Assembly (NCBI RefSeq): GCF_021168455.1
Contig: NZ_JAJOZR010000009.1
Coordinates: 124,001-188,000, forward strand
Direction: 5' to 3'
Source: Ferranicluibacter quercicola
Lineage (GTDB): Bacteria > Pseudomonadota > Alphaproteobacteria > Rhizobiales > Rhizobiaceae
Length of the DNA stretch: 64,000 bases
Both the position numbers and the translations under genes were made by a program. Position 1 is the stretch's first letter. Every line of letters starts with the position of its first letter. This document shows, piece by piece, positions 47,922 to 57,041 of the stretch. The notes below the pieces were generated by a model, which saw nothing but the letters and a program-made list of their open reading frames with translations, was not told where the DNA came from and made no database searches.

Positions 47922-49496
47922 ATGCGTTTGAGTGTTTCGTCATCTGTTCATACATCGGTCATCCGTCTGGGCATGGCCGTTCTCCTGGCGAGCGCGGCGA
48001 GTGGCTGCAGTTCGGACTCGTCCCGGTTCGGAGGGCTGTTTTCACGCTCGTCCGACCTGACGACAAATTCCATTCCCAGCGCGTCCGTGCCGGTTCCTCG
48101 CGGCGATATCGATGGAAGCGGCAACATGCCGCCCATGTCGAACACCCGCCAGGCAGCCGTCGGCCAGCCCTTCCCGGATCCGGTCAGCGCAACGCCGGTG
48201 TCCCGCACGCGGGTCGCCTCCACGCCGATGAACGTTCAGCGGACGACGCTTGCCGAACCGACGGCCGAGCCGACCCGCCGCCCGAGCGCCCAGCCGTTCC
48301 CGTCCGAAACGTCCTCTGCACACCGCGGGGCGCCGGCACTGGCGACACCCGATCCGGTCAATACCGCGACCGTTCGTCCGTCCAGCGGCTGGTCCACCGT
48401 CAACGCTCCGGCTGTGCTGATGCGCCAGGGCGATACGACGGCATCGCTCGCAACCCGCTTCGGCGTGCCGGAAAAAGAGATCCTGAAGGCCAACGGCCTG
48501 AAGCGCGGCTCCGACGCCGAGCCGGGTCAGCGCATTCTCATCCCCACCTATGGCGCCGCCGGTAGTGCGGCCAAGGCATCGGCTTCCCAGGCGGCGACCG
48601 CCCTCGACGTCGACAAGCAGAAGAACAAGCCGGTCCTCCCGGAAAACCGCGATGTCGCCATCCTGCCGACGCAGACGCAGAGCCGTGAAAAGGGCTCAAC
48701 CGCGAACGGCACCACGGCCGGCAAGCAGCCGGTCACCGGCGAAGGCGACAAGGCCGGAACCTACACGGTGAAGGCCGGCGATTCGCTGAACCGCATCGCC
48801 AAGGCCAATGGTGTCTCCGTCGATCAGCTGCGGGCCGAAAACGGCCTGACGAGCGGCGCGATCCGCGTCGGCCAGGCTCTGAAGCTGCCGAAGACGAGCT
48901 CGGTCGCCCGCAACACGGCCCAGCCGGAAACCGACGAGGTCACCACGGCATCGGTGACGCCGAAGGCGGCCGCGCCGAAGATCGAGCCGAAGACGGCGAA
49001 GGTCGAGCAGGCCAAGGCCGACGCATCCAAGCCGACGGAGTACACACCGGCCGTTGCCAAGCAGTCGGTCAACGAGGTCGCCGCCAAGGACGATGGGTCC
49101 GATGCGCCCAAGGCAACCGGCATCAGCAAGTATCGCTGGCCGGTGCGCGGCGCGGTCGTTGCAGGCTACGGCGCCAATGTCGAAGGCAACCGCAATGACG
49201 GCATCAACATCTCGGTTCCCGAGGGCACGCCGATCAAGGCCGCGGAAAACGGCGTGGTCATCTATTCCGGCAGCAGCCTGAAGGAGCTCGGCAACGCGGT
49301 TCTCGTGCGCCACGACGACGGCACGGTCACAGTCTACGGCAACGCCTCGGAGCTGAAGGTCCAGCGCGGCCAGAAGATCCAGCGCGGCCAGACACTCGCA
49401 GCATCCGGCATGAGCGGCACCGCGACCCAGCCGCAGGTGCACTTCGAAGTTCGAAAGAACGCAACGGCGGTCAATCCGGCGACCTACCTCGAATAG
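47922..49496 (+). CDS. LysM / degenerate-LytM lipoprotein, NlpD/DipM-like division factor
   Basis: A 524-residue exported protein. The signal peptide ends in a lipobox-like ASGC near residue 29, so it is probably a lipoprotein. A Pro/Ser/Thr-rich linker follows, then LysM domains at about 163-210 and 279-324 (YTVKAGDSLNRIAKANGVSV), and a C-terminal M23/LytM domain from about 403 (YRWPVRGAVVAGYG). In active M23 peptidases the zinc ligands lie in HxxxD and HxH motifs; here the equivalents read NDGIN and QVH, so zinc binding should be lost. This is the pattern of NlpD, EnvC and DipM, which activate amidases at division. A near-consensus CtrA box lies upstream. Position after pcm matches dipM/nlpD in many proteobacteria. 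Confidence 0.9.
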   Translation: MRLSVSSSVHTSVIRLGMAVLLASAASGCSSDSSRFGGLFSRSSDLTTNSIPSASVPVPRGDIDGSGNMPPMSNTRQAAVGQPFPDPVSATPVSRTRVASTPMNVQRTTLAEPTAEPTRRPSAQPFPSETSSAHRGAPALATPDPVNTATVRPSSGWSTVNAPAVLMRQGDTTASLATRFGVPEKEILKANGLKRGSDAEPGQRILIPTYGAAGSAAKASASQAATALDVDKQKNKPVLPENRDVAILPTQTQSREKGSTANGTTAGKQPVTGEGDKAGTYTVKAGDSLNRIAKANGVSVDQLRAENGLTSGAIRVGQALKLPKTSSVARNTAQPETDEVTTASVTPKAAAPKIEPKTAKVEQAKADASKPTEYTPAVAKQSVNEVAAKDDGSDAPKATGISKYRWPVRGAVVAGYGANVEGNRNDGINISVPEGTPIKAAENGVVIYSGSSLKELGNAVLVRHDDGTVTVYGNASELKVQRGQKIQRGQTLAASGMSGTATQPQVHFEVRKNATAVNPATYLE

Positions 49497-49529
49497 GCAC
49501 GTCGTTCCACAGATCGTCCCGATCAGCGG

Positions 49530-49553
49530 ATCCCCGGCATGCCGGGGATTTTG
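49530..49553 (+). terminator. Terminator after the LysM/LytM gene
   Basis: ATCCCCGG (49530-49537) pairs with CCGGGGAT (49542-49549), followed by TTTTG. It lies between convergent genes. Confidence 0.88.
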
Positions 49554-49572
49554 CGTATGAGACGCCCGCTGC

Positions 49573-50466
49573 CTATTGCGTTTGCGAATTCGTGTCGGTG
49601 TCGGCAATCCGCGTGCGCGTCCGTCCCGCGAGATCCTGGATGAACTGCCACGCGACACGACCGGACCGTCCCCCGCGCGTCGTGCTCCATTCCAGCGCCT
49701 GCGCATGCAGCGCCTCCGACGAGATCGCGATGGCGAAGTGCTGCGCGTACGCGTCGATCATCGCGAGATAGTCCTCTTGGCTGCACTTGTAGAAGCCGAG
49801 CCACAGGCCGAATCGATCCGACAGCGAGACCTTCTCCTCCACCGCCTCCGACGGGTTGATCGCCGTCGAGCGCTCGTTTTCCATCATGTCGCGGGGCAGG
49901 AGGTGGCGGCGGTTCGAGGTCGCGTAGAGCAGCACATTGCCCGGACGCCCTTCGATGCCGCCGTCGAGCACGGCCTTCAGCGATTTGTACGAGGTATCGT
50001 CATGATCGAACGACAGGTCGTCGCAGAAGACGACGACGGGAACGGATGCCGTCTTCAGGATCTCCATGAGCTGCGGCAGGGTGGCGATATCCTCGCGATG
50101 GACCTCGACCAGCTTGAGCGCAACGCCCGTTCGACGAAGAACGGCGGCGTGCACGGATTTGACCAGCGACGACTTGCCCATGCCGCGCGCGCCCCAGAGA
50201 AGCACGTTGTTGGCGGGAAAGCCTTCGGCGAAGCGCAGCGTGTTGTCGAGAAGGATGTCGCGCACATGATCGACGCTCTGGATCAGGGAGAGGTCGATCC
50301 GGTTCGGCCGCGCAACGGGTTGCAGATGGGCCCGTGCCGGCGCCCAGACGAAACATTCGGCCGCGCCCAGATCGTTGATCGCAGGAGCGGGACCTGCAAT
50401 GCGCTCCAGCGCCGCCGACAGTCGGCGAACCTCGTCCATCAGCCGTTCGAGTGTCGCTTCGCTCAT
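49573..50466 (-). CDS. DUF815 family ATP-binding protein
   Basis: A 297-residue predicted AAA-fold ATPase. Walker A GARGMGKS is at residues 92-99. A Walker B-like VVVFCDDLSFD follows near 148, then a LLYATSNRRHLLPRDM segment typical of DUF815. The N-terminal helix (LERLMDEVRRLSAALERI) may form a coiled coil. The function of this family is unknown. It lies leftward between the LysM/LytM gene and yajC, a position conserved in many Rhizobiales, and is divergent from the yajC-secDF operon. Confidence 0.9.
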   Translation of the reverse strand: MSEATLERLMDEVRRLSAALERIAGPAPAINDLGAAECFVWAPARAHLQPVARPNRIDLSLIQSVDHVRDILLDNTLRFAEGFPANNVLLWGARGMGKSSLVKSVHAAVLRRTGVALKLVEVHREDIATLPQLMEILKTASVPVVVFCDDLSFDHDDTSYKSLKAVLDGGIEGRPGNVLLYATSNRRHLLPRDMMENERSTAINPSEAVEEKVSLSDRFGLWLGFYKCSQEDYLAMIDAYAQHFAIAISSEALHAQALEWSTTRGGRSGRVAWQFIQDLAGRTRTRIADTDTNSQTQ

Positions 50467-50616
50467 GTCGGTCTCCTCCGGTCCGCTGTGCCTTGAGGTG
50501 CGCTTGCACCTGATCCGGCTGCGCTAACACGCGTCTTGATCTGGGGAAAGGTCATCCGGCGGCTGAAAAGTCCTTCTGCGTCGGGATAAACTATGCGAGA
50601 GGCAGGGTTCGGCGCG

Positions 50617-50644
50617 TTGCAATCGCAGCGGCCATTCTTATAGT
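50617..50644 (+). promoter_or_regulatory. Candidate housekeeping promoter for yajC-secDF
   Basis: TTGCAA (50617-50622), a 16-base spacer and TATAGT (50639-50644), about 67 bases upstream of the yajC ATG. The hexamers are close to the sigma-70 consensus used in alphaproteobacteria. Confidence 0.45.
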
Positions 50645-50710
50645 GCGGCCATTCCGCGAAAGGGCGTTCCGCCCATCCGGCCGCAATTGTTGTTATTTGA
50701 GGAGTGATCG

Positions 50711-51046
50711 ATGTTCATTACGGAAGCTTTCGCGCAGACGCCAGGTGCAACCGGCGCCGGCGGCGCGGACATTCTCATGTCCATCCTGCCGTTCCTGCTG
50801 ATCTTCGTCGTGATGTACTTCCTGATCATCCGTCCGCAGCGCACGGCGCTGAAGCGTCGCGAGGAGCTCTTGAAGAACATTCGTCGCGGCGACCAGGTCG
50901 TCACCGGCGGCGGCATTGTCGGCAAGGTCACCAAGGTCATCGACGACGGTGAACTCGAAGTGGAAATTGCTGACGGCATCAAGATTCGTGTGGTACGCAG
51001 TGGTGTGACCGAAGTCCGCGTCAAGGGCGAGCCCGTCAAGGAATAA
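50711..51046 (+). CDS. yajC: Preprotein translocase subunit YajC
   Basis: A 111-residue single-pass inner-membrane protein of the SecDF-YajC complex. The helix (ILMSILPFLLIFVVMYFLII) is followed by the diagnostic RPQRTALKRREELLKNIRRGDQVVTGGGIVGKV. ATTTGAGGAGTGATCG precedes the ATG, giving a strong GAGGAG ribosome-binding site. secDF starts 60 bases later. Confidence 0.97.
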   Translation: MFITEAFAQTPGATGAGGADILMSILPFLLIFVVMYFLIIRPQRTALKRREELLKNIRRGDQVVTGGGIVGKVTKVIDDGELEVEIADGIKIRVVRSGVTEVRVKGEPVKE

Positions 51047-51106
51047 CGGGCCGCCTGCGGCAAAGACGACGATCCGATCGATCCACTGCGAAGCGCCGGG
51101 AGCGTC

Positions 51107-53635
51107 ATGCCGCAAACCTCACGCTGGGGAACTGTCCTCGTCTGGCTCGTCGTTCTCGCGAGCCTCGTCGTGGCCCTGCCGAACGTGCTGCCACGTTCGC
51201 TTCTCGATAGCCTGCCGGACTGGGTTCCAGCCCGCCAGGTCGCGCTGGGGCTCGATCTGTCCGGCGGCTCGCGGATCGTGCTCAAGGTGGAGCGCGACGA
51301 TGTGGCCCGCACCCGGCTGCAGGCCGCAACGGACGCCGTGGCGGCGCAACTGCGCAATGCCAATCTCGCTTATACCGATCTGTCGGGGACCGGCGAGGAC
51401 ATCACTTTCTCCCTTCAGGATACGGCCCGGGAAGCGACCCTGCCGCAGGTGCTGGCGCCGCTGACCGGCGTGGTCGATCGCGGTCGCGGTGGCAAGGCCG
51501 TCAGCGAGCTGCGTTTCCTCGGGACCACCGACGGCCAGTCGCGGGTCGCCCTGACGCCCGAAGGCATCGATGCGCGTCTCGCCGACGCGGTTGCCGACAG
51601 CATCGGCGTTCTCGAGCGGCGCCTCGTGGAGCTCGGCGTGGCTGCCCCGCGGCTGGGCCGCCAGGGCGCCGACCGCATCGTCGTGCAGGTTCCCGGACTG
51701 TATGATTCCGAACAGCTGAAGACCGTTCTGGGGCAGGGCGGCGCGTTCTCCTTCCGCATTGTCGATATGTCCACGACCGTCGAGCAGGCCGTGACCGGCT
51801 CGCCGCCGGCAGGCTCCGAGGTTCTCTATTCGGCGGAAGATCCGCCGGTCGCCACGCTCGTTCGCCGCCAGCCGGCGGTGACGACCGCCGATATCGCCGA
51901 CGCCACGGCCACGACGGATACGCAGAATGACGCACCGGTGGTCGATCTCGTCTTTACCGAGGATGGTGCACGCCGCTTTGCCGAAGCGACCAAGGCGGTT
52001 GCCGGCACCACCATGGCCGTCGTTCTCGATGGCTCGGTGATCGCCACCCCTCTCATTCGTGAGGCCGTGACGGACGGACGCATGCGGTTGGTCGCCGACA
52101 TGACGCCCGAGGGCGCACAGGATCTCGCGCTCGTCCTGCGCGCCGGCGCCCTGCCGGCCTCGATCTCCGTTGCCGAGGAGCGCACCATCGGCGCCGGCCG
52201 CGGATCGGACAGCATCGAGTCCATGCTCGTCGCCGGCGCCGTCGGCACCGTCATCATCATCGCCTTCATGGTCGGCTTCTACGGACGCTTCGGCGTGGTC
52301 GCGAGCATCGCGGTCGTCCTCAACGTGGTGATGATCGTCGCGGTCCTGACCGCAACCGGCCTGCCGCTCACGCTTCCAGGCCTCGCCGGGATCGTGTTGA
52401 CGATCGGCATGGCGGTGGATTCCAACGTGCTGATCTTCGAGCGATTTCGCGAGGAGGCGGCCGCTGGCCGCGATTTCCGCCAGGCGATCCAGCTCGGTTT
52501 CGCGCGCGCTTTCGGCGCGATCGTGGATGCCAATATCACGACGCTGATCGCCGCAATCATCCTTCTTTATCTCGGCAGCGGCGCCATTCGCGGCTTCGCC
52601 GTGACGCTCGCCATCGGCATCGTCACCACGCTCTTCACCGCCTTCACGCTCACCCGCGTGATGCTGGAGGCATGGCAGCGTCGGCGCCCGCGCAAGCGTC
52701 TGCCGCGCGGCATCAAGACCGCGATGTTCGATCATCTCTCGTTCCGCTTCATGGCCGCGCGCCGCTACGTCTTCTCGGTCACGGCCGCACTGTCGATCCT
52801 GACCGTCGTGCTGTTCGGCCTGTTCGGCATCAATCTCGGGATCGATTTCTCGGGCGGTTCCGTCATCGAGGTCCAGGCCCGCGAGGGCAACGCCAATATC
52901 GGCGATATCCGCGCACGGCTCGACCAGCTCAATCTGGGTGACATCTCGGTCGAGCCTTATGGTTCTCCGCGCGATGCCGTTATCCGCGTGCAGTCGCGCG
53001 ATGGCGGGGAGAATGCCGAGCAGACCGCGGTGATCCTTATCCGCGACGAACTGGACAGCGCCTACGAGCTTCGCCGCGTCGAGGTCGTTGGCCCCACCGT
53101 CTCGGAGACCCTGACCCGCTCCGCCTCGATCGGCGTCGCCATCTCCCTGCTCGGCATCCTGCTCTATATCTGGGCACGATATGAATGGCAGTTCGCCGCC
53201 GGTGCCATCGTTGCCACTCTGCACGATGTCATTCTGACGATCGGGCTCTTCGTCGTCACCGGCATGGAGTTCAATCTCACCAGCGTGGCGGCGCTGTTGA
53301 CCATCGTCGGCTATTCGCTGAACGACACCGTCATCGTCTATGACCGCATCCGCGAGAATCTCAATCGCTTCCCGCGCATGCCCCTGCCGATCCTGATCGA
53401 CACCGCCATCAACCAGACGCTCTCGCGCACCGTGCTGACGGGTGCGACGACGCTTCTGGCACTCGCGGCGCTGAGTCTCTTCGGCAGCGATACGATCCGG
53501 CCTTTCGCCGTCGTGCTGATGTTCGGGGTGGCCGTGGCGACCTTCTCCTCCATCTATGTCGCCGGGCCGGTGCTGATCCTCTTCCGGCTGAAGCGTGCCC
53601 GCGCCCGGGCACGCGACATGCAGGGAGCAGCCTGA
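51107..53635 (+). CDS. secDF: Fused protein translocase subunit SecDF
   Basis: An 842-residue polytopic inner-membrane protein with SecD and SecF in one chain. The SecD half has an N-terminal helix, a large periplasmic region (VALGLDLSGGSRIVLKVE, LEPTV-like P1 domain) and five helices including GLAGIVLTIGMAVDSNVLIFERFREE. The SecF half begins near residue 540 (FDHLSFRFMAARRYVFSV) with GINLGIDFSGGSVIEVQ and a second NDTVIVYDRIRENLN. SecDF uses the proton gradient to pull proteins through SecYEG. Its stop overlaps the next start (TGATG), coupling it to the Mth938-like gene. Confidence 0.97.
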   Translation: MPQTSRWGTVLVWLVVLASLVVALPNVLPRSLLDSLPDWVPARQVALGLDLSGGSRIVLKVERDDVARTRLQAATDAVAAQLRNANLAYTDLSGTGEDITFSLQDTAREATLPQVLAPLTGVVDRGRGGKAVSELRFLGTTDGQSRVALTPEGIDARLADAVADSIGVLERRLVELGVAAPRLGRQGADRIVVQVPGLYDSEQLKTVLGQGGAFSFRIVDMSTTVEQAVTGSPPAGSEVLYSAEDPPVATLVRRQPAVTTADIADATATTDTQNDAPVVDLVFTEDGARRFAEATKAVAGTTMAVVLDGSVIATPLIREAVTDGRMRLVADMTPEGAQDLALVLRAGALPASISVAEERTIGAGRGSDSIESMLVAGAVGTVIIIAFMVGFYGRFGVVASIAVVLNVVMIVAVLTATGLPLTLPGLAGIVLTIGMAVDSNVLIFERFREEAAAGRDFRQAIQLGFARAFGAIVDANITTLIAAIILLYLGSGAIRGFAVTLAIGIVTTLFTAFTLTRVMLEAWQRRRPRKRLPRGIKTAMFDHLSFRFMAARRYVFSVTAALSILTVVLFGLFGINLGIDFSGGSVIEVQAREGNANIGDIRARLDQLNLGDISVEPYGSPRDAVIRVQSRDGGENAEQTAVILIRDELDSAYELRRVEVVGPTVSETLTRSASIGVAISLLGILLYIWARYEWQFAAGAIVATLHDVILTIGLFVVTGMEFNLTSVAALLTIVGYSLNDTVIVYDRIRENLNRFPRMPLPILIDTAINQTLSRTVLTGATTLLALAALSLFGSDTIRPFAVVLMFGVAVATFSSIYVAGPVLILFRLKRARARARDMQGAA

Positions 53636-54021
53636 TGCGCCGACCGATCGAAGTTCGCAACGCCCATTTTCCCGGTCGCGCGCCGATCGATGCCTACGGC
53701 AATGGCGGTTTTCGCTTCGCCGGCATGTCGCATCGCGGGTCGCTCCTCCTGCTCCCCTCGGGGATTTACGGCTGGGAGAAAGAAGAAGGCGAACCTCTGA
53801 CGGCAGCCGATTTCGATCGCGTGATCGCCGAGGCCGGCGACATAGAGGTCATTCTTGTCGGGACCGGCGCCAATATCCGCCCGCTCTCCGGCGATCTCAA
53901 GACGGCCTTTCGCAGCCGCTCCATATCCTCCGACCCGATGAGCACCGGCGCTGCGGTTCGCACCTACAATATCATGCTGGCCGAAGAGCGCAGCGTCGCT
54001 GCCGCTCTCATCGCCGTGTGA
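53635..54021 (+). CDS. Mth938-like (DUF498) protein, NDUFAF3 homologue
   Basis: A 128-residue cytoplasmic protein. Visible family features are the beta-rich opening with IDAYGNGGFRFAGMSHRGSLLLLP, GIYGWE, and ILVGTGANIRPLSGDLKTAF followed by SMS/SDPMSTGAAVRTYNIMLAEERSVAAALI. The human member of this family, NDUFAF3, is a respiratory complex I assembly factor. Translation is coupled to secDF by a one-base overlap. The bacterial function is unproven; the link to complex I is by homology and by the next gene. Confidence 0.9.
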   Translation: MRRPIEVRNAHFPGRAPIDAYGNGGFRFAGMSHRGSLLLLPSGIYGWEKEEGEPLTAADFDRVIAEAGDIEVILVGTGANIRPLSGDLKTAFRSRSISSDPMSTGAAVRTYNIMLAEERSVAAALIAV

Positions 54022-54035
54022 CGCGAACGAGTCCC

Positions 54036-54914
54036 ATGTCCGATAGCGCAACGCCCGACACCATCCCCGGCCCGCAGGATTTCTCCGCGAGCCTTGCCGC
54101 ACTCCGCGAGAGCGATCGCGACCGTTACCTCGCCTGCCTGCTGGCACCACCGGAAAAACAGGGGCCGCTCGCCGCGCTCTATGCCTTCCATGCCGAGATC
54201 GCCCGTATCCGCGATGTCGTGCGCGATCCGCTTCCGGGCGAAATCCGCCTGCAATGGTGGCGCGACGCGCTGGAGGACACGACCGGCGCCAAGGCGGACG
54301 GCAATCCGCTCGCCGAAGCCCTGCTGCACACCATCCGCGATGCGCATCTGCCGATCGGCGTGCTGCTCGACATGATCGACGCCCGCGTCTTCGATCTTTA
54401 CGACGACCCGATGGAAAGCCGGAGCGCGCTGGAAGGCTATGCCGGCGAAACCGCCTCTGCCCTGATCCAGCTCGCCTGTCTCATCCTCGACCCGCAAGCC
54501 GCGCGCGGCTCGGCCGATGCGGCAGGCCATGCCGGCGTCGCGCAGACGATTGCCGGTCTCCTCATGCTCGCGCCCATCCACCGCCAGCGCGGGCAGGTCT
54601 ATTTCCCGGCCGACCTTCTGACCGCCACCGGGCTCGACCGCACATCCTTCCTGAAAGGAGAGGATCGTCCGGCCGTCACACGGGCTGTGCAGGCTTTGAC
54701 CGGGCTCGGGCGGGAACACCTTGGTAAAGCACGGGTGGCGTCGCAGTCCATCTCGCGTCAGAACCGGCCGGCCTTTGCGACCCTGGCGCTGGCAGACAAG
54801 GTTTTCGCGCGCGCAGAGACGGCGGGCGCGGATATTTTCGACCATTCCATCGTTCCACCGCAATGGCGGCGGCAATGGTGGATGTGGCGAGCAGCCCGAA
54901 GCGGTCGCTGGTAG
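54036..54914 (+). CDS. Squalene/phytoene synthase-fold protein, NDUFAF6-like
   Basis: A 292-residue protein of the SQS/PSY family. It contains the RLQWWRDALED block and DARVFDLYDDPM, where prenyl synthases have Asp-rich metal sites; the canonical DxxxD pair is weak. An EGYAGETASALIQLACLIL segment follows. No carotenoid or hopanoid genes are adjacent. Its mitochondrial relative NDUFAF6 is a complex I assembly factor, and the preceding gene is an NDUFAF3 homologue, so a role in respiratory assembly is more likely than terpene synthesis. The start at 54036 is 14 bases after the previous stop. Confidence 0.85.
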   Translation: MSDSATPDTIPGPQDFSASLAALRESDRDRYLACLLAPPEKQGPLAALYAFHAEIARIRDVVRDPLPGEIRLQWWRDALEDTTGAKADGNPLAEALLHTIRDAHLPIGVLLDMIDARVFDLYDDPMESRSALEGYAGETASALIQLACLILDPQAARGSADAAGHAGVAQTIAGLLMLAPIHRQRGQVYFPADLLTATGLDRTSFLKGEDRPAVTRAVQALTGLGREHLGKARVASQSISRQNRPAFATLALADKVFARAETAGADIFDHSIVPPQWRRQWWMWRAARSGRW

Positions 54915-55036
54915 CGCGGGACATTCGCGCAAGCCACGCGCGCTACAGATATCTTTGCGCAGGTTGCGGGAGAGTGCCTGCACGTGAGACGAGAAGCCGA
55001 TGCGCGTTGATCGCGGCCTCAGAATGGAAAGACGCG

Positions 55037-55450
55037 ATGATATCCTGGTTTGCCATCGTCGCATCGCTGTTCGCGGCGGCTTATATCTACCAGCGCATGA
55101 AGCGGCAGGAGGCCGAGGATCTGTCGGTTCCGGACGAGGGGCAGGCCATCCTCGATTTCGGCCGTGCGTTTCCCGATGAAGCGATCCGCGCCATCCACCC
55201 GACGGCGGATGGCCATGCCTTCTTCGTCCGGCTGCATGACGGCAAGGCAGGCATCGTGCTGTCGCAGGGGCGGCACTATCTCTGCCATCTGATCGTCCCC
55301 GGCAAGGTTCGGATCACCCATTCCGCGAGCGGCCGCGGCCTTGCCCTGTCGTTCAACGATACGGCGATTTTCGATGGAACCTACGAGTTCGCCAATGCCG
55401 AGACGGCCGCCGAGGTCTCGCTCTGGATCCTCGGCAGCTTCAGTTCCTGA
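55037..55450 (+). CDS. Small single-pass membrane protein of unknown function
   Basis: A 137-residue protein. The N-terminal helix (MISWFAIVASLFAAAYIYQRMKR) suggests an inner-membrane anchor with a cytoplasmic domain. The remainder is a soluble domain with GQAILDFGRAFPDEAIRAIHPTADG and FFVRLHDGKAGIVL, unlike any family I can name. The start at 55037 follows GGAAAGA; the frame opens at 54863 inside the preceding gene. It follows the NDUFAF3/NDUFAF6-like pair in the same direction and may belong with it. Confidence 0.8.
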   Translation: MISWFAIVASLFAAAYIYQRMKRQEAEDLSVPDEGQAILDFGRAFPDEAIRAIHPTADGHAFFVRLHDGKAGIVLSQGRHYLCHLIVPGKVRITHSASGRGLALSFNDTAIFDGTYEFANAETAAEVSLWILGSFSS

Positions 55451-55470
55451 ACCCGACAGACAGGCTGGGG

Positions 55471-56904
55471 TCAGGCCGACCGAAGCAGTCCGTTGCTGTC
55501 GCCGAGCCAGGCGGCGCAGTCCGCAAGCGCCCTGCTTGCGACAAGGTTCTTCTTAACGATCGCTTTGTCCTTGCCGCGAAAGCGCTTCACGCCTTCCGGC
55601 TTGACGATGGCGCCGGGATCGAGCGGCGGAAACAGGCCGAAATTGACGTTCATCGGCTGGAAGGAGCGCTTGCCGGGTTCCTCGTCCGAAACGATATGCC
55701 CGCCCGTGATGTGACCGAGAAGCGCGCCGAACGCGGTCGTCGGTGGCGGGAGATGCAGCGCCTCTCCTTTGCGCTCGGCTGCCGCGAACCGGCCGGCGAG
55801 AAGCCCGATGCTGGCACTCTCCACATAGCCTTCGCAACCGGTGATCTGTCCGGCAAAACGCAGACCCGGACGGGATTTGAGCGTCAGGGAGTGATCGAGC
55901 AGGATCGGCGAATTCAGGTAGGTGTTGCGGTGCAGACCGCCGAGGCGGGCGAACTCCGCCCGCTCCAGGCCGGGGATCATGCGGATGATGTCAGCCTGTG
56001 CGCCGTATTTCAGCTTCGTCTGGAAGCCGACCATATTGTAGAGCGTGCCGAGCGCATTGTCCTGACGGAGCTGCACGACCGCATAGGCCTTGACGGTCGG
56101 ATTGTGCGCATTGGTGAGACCCATCGGCTTCATCGGGCCATGGCGCAGCGTTTCACGGCCGCGTTCCGCCATCACCTCGATCGGCAGGCAGCCGTCGAAA
56201 TAGGGCGTGCCCTCCCATTCCTTGAAGCCGATCCGGTCGCCCGCGATCAGCGCATCGACGAACGCATTGTATTGCGCCTCGTCCATGGGGCAGTTGATGT
56301 AATCCTTGCCCGTGCCGCCGGGGCCGACCTTGTCGTAGCGCGACTGGAACCAGCAGACATCCATGTCGATCGTCTCGGTATGGATGATCGGCGCAATGGC
56401 GTCGAAAAAGGCAAGCGCGTCGGCGCCGGTCTGTGCCTGGATGGCTTCGGCAAGGGCCGGTGCCGTGAGGGGCCCCGTGGCGATGATGGCGAGATCCCAG
56501 GCCTCAGGCGGCAGTGCGGACACCTCCTCGCGCGTCAGCTCGATCAGGGGATGCTCGCCGATGGCCTTCGTGACGGCCGCCGAGAAACCATCCCGGTCCA
56601 CGGCGAGCGCACCGCCTGCCGGTACCTGATTTCGGTCGGCGCACGCCATGATCAGCGAGCCAGCAAGCCGCATCTCGGCATGCAGCACGCCGACGGCATT
56701 GCTGGTCGCGTCGTCGGAGCGGAAGGAGTTTGAGCAGACCAGCTCGGCAAGGTGATCCGTCTTGTGCGCCTCGGTTTCGCGCACGCCGCGCATCTCGTGC
56801 AGGATGACGGGAATACCGGATTGGGCGATCTGCCAGGCGGCTTCGCTGCCGGCAAGGCCGCCGCCGATGACATGGATAGGGGAATAGGAGCTGTGCTTCG
56901 TCAT
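55471..56904 (-). CDS. trmFO: Methylenetetrahydrofolate-tRNA-(uracil-5)-methyltransferase TrmFO
   Basis: A 477-residue FAD-dependent enzyme making 5-methyluridine 54 in tRNA with folate as carbon source. The FAD-binding dinucleotide motif is HVIGGGLAGSEAAWQIA at the N-terminus. Other family blocks are HKTDHLAELVCSNSFRSD, QITGCEGYVESASIGLLAGRFAA (catalytic Cys region) and FQPMNVNFGLFPPL. The start at 56904 (MTKHSSYSP) gives the usual length; a TTG at 56922 would add six residues. It is convergent with the small membrane-protein gene. Confidence 0.96.
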   Translation of the reverse strand: MTKHSSYSPIHVIGGGLAGSEAAWQIAQSGIPVILHEMRGVRETEAHKTDHLAELVCSNSFRSDDATSNAVGVLHAEMRLAGSLIMACADRNQVPAGGALAVDRDGFSAAVTKAIGEHPLIELTREEVSALPPEAWDLAIIATGPLTAPALAEAIQAQTGADALAFFDAIAPIIHTETIDMDVCWFQSRYDKVGPGGTGKDYINCPMDEAQYNAFVDALIAGDRIGFKEWEGTPYFDGCLPIEVMAERGRETLRHGPMKPMGLTNAHNPTVKAYAVVQLRQDNALGTLYNMVGFQTKLKYGAQADIIRMIPGLERAEFARLGGLHRNTYLNSPILLDHSLTLKSRPGLRFAGQITGCEGYVESASIGLLAGRFAAAERKGEALHLPPPTTAFGALLGHITGGHIVSDEEPGKRSFQPMNVNFGLFPPLDPGAIVKPEGVKRFRGKDKAIVKKNLVASRALADCAAWLGDSNGLLRSA

Positions 56905-56991
56905 GGCGCGTTCATAGAACAAAACGGCGCGGCCCGGAAGGGCAGGCGCATGCGGGCAGGGCGCCCGATGCTTGCGTCCGCCACAAACGAA

Positions 56992-57015
56992 AGCGGCGCC
57001 CCGAAGAGCGCCGCT
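56992..57015 (-). terminator. Terminator after the first DUF1127 gene
   Basis: AGCGGCGC (56992-56999) pairs with GCGCCGCT (57008-57015). On the minus strand the stem is followed by TTCGTTTGT. It lies 27 bases after the DUF1127 stop and before trmFO. Confidence 0.75.
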
Positions 57016-57041
57016 GGCCTGCAGTCTCGTCGATCCGCCGA

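Noticed and set aside
51119..53224. 701-codon minus-strand frame opposite secDF
   Set aside because: Shadow of secDF; Asp/Gly/Arg-rich with no motif.
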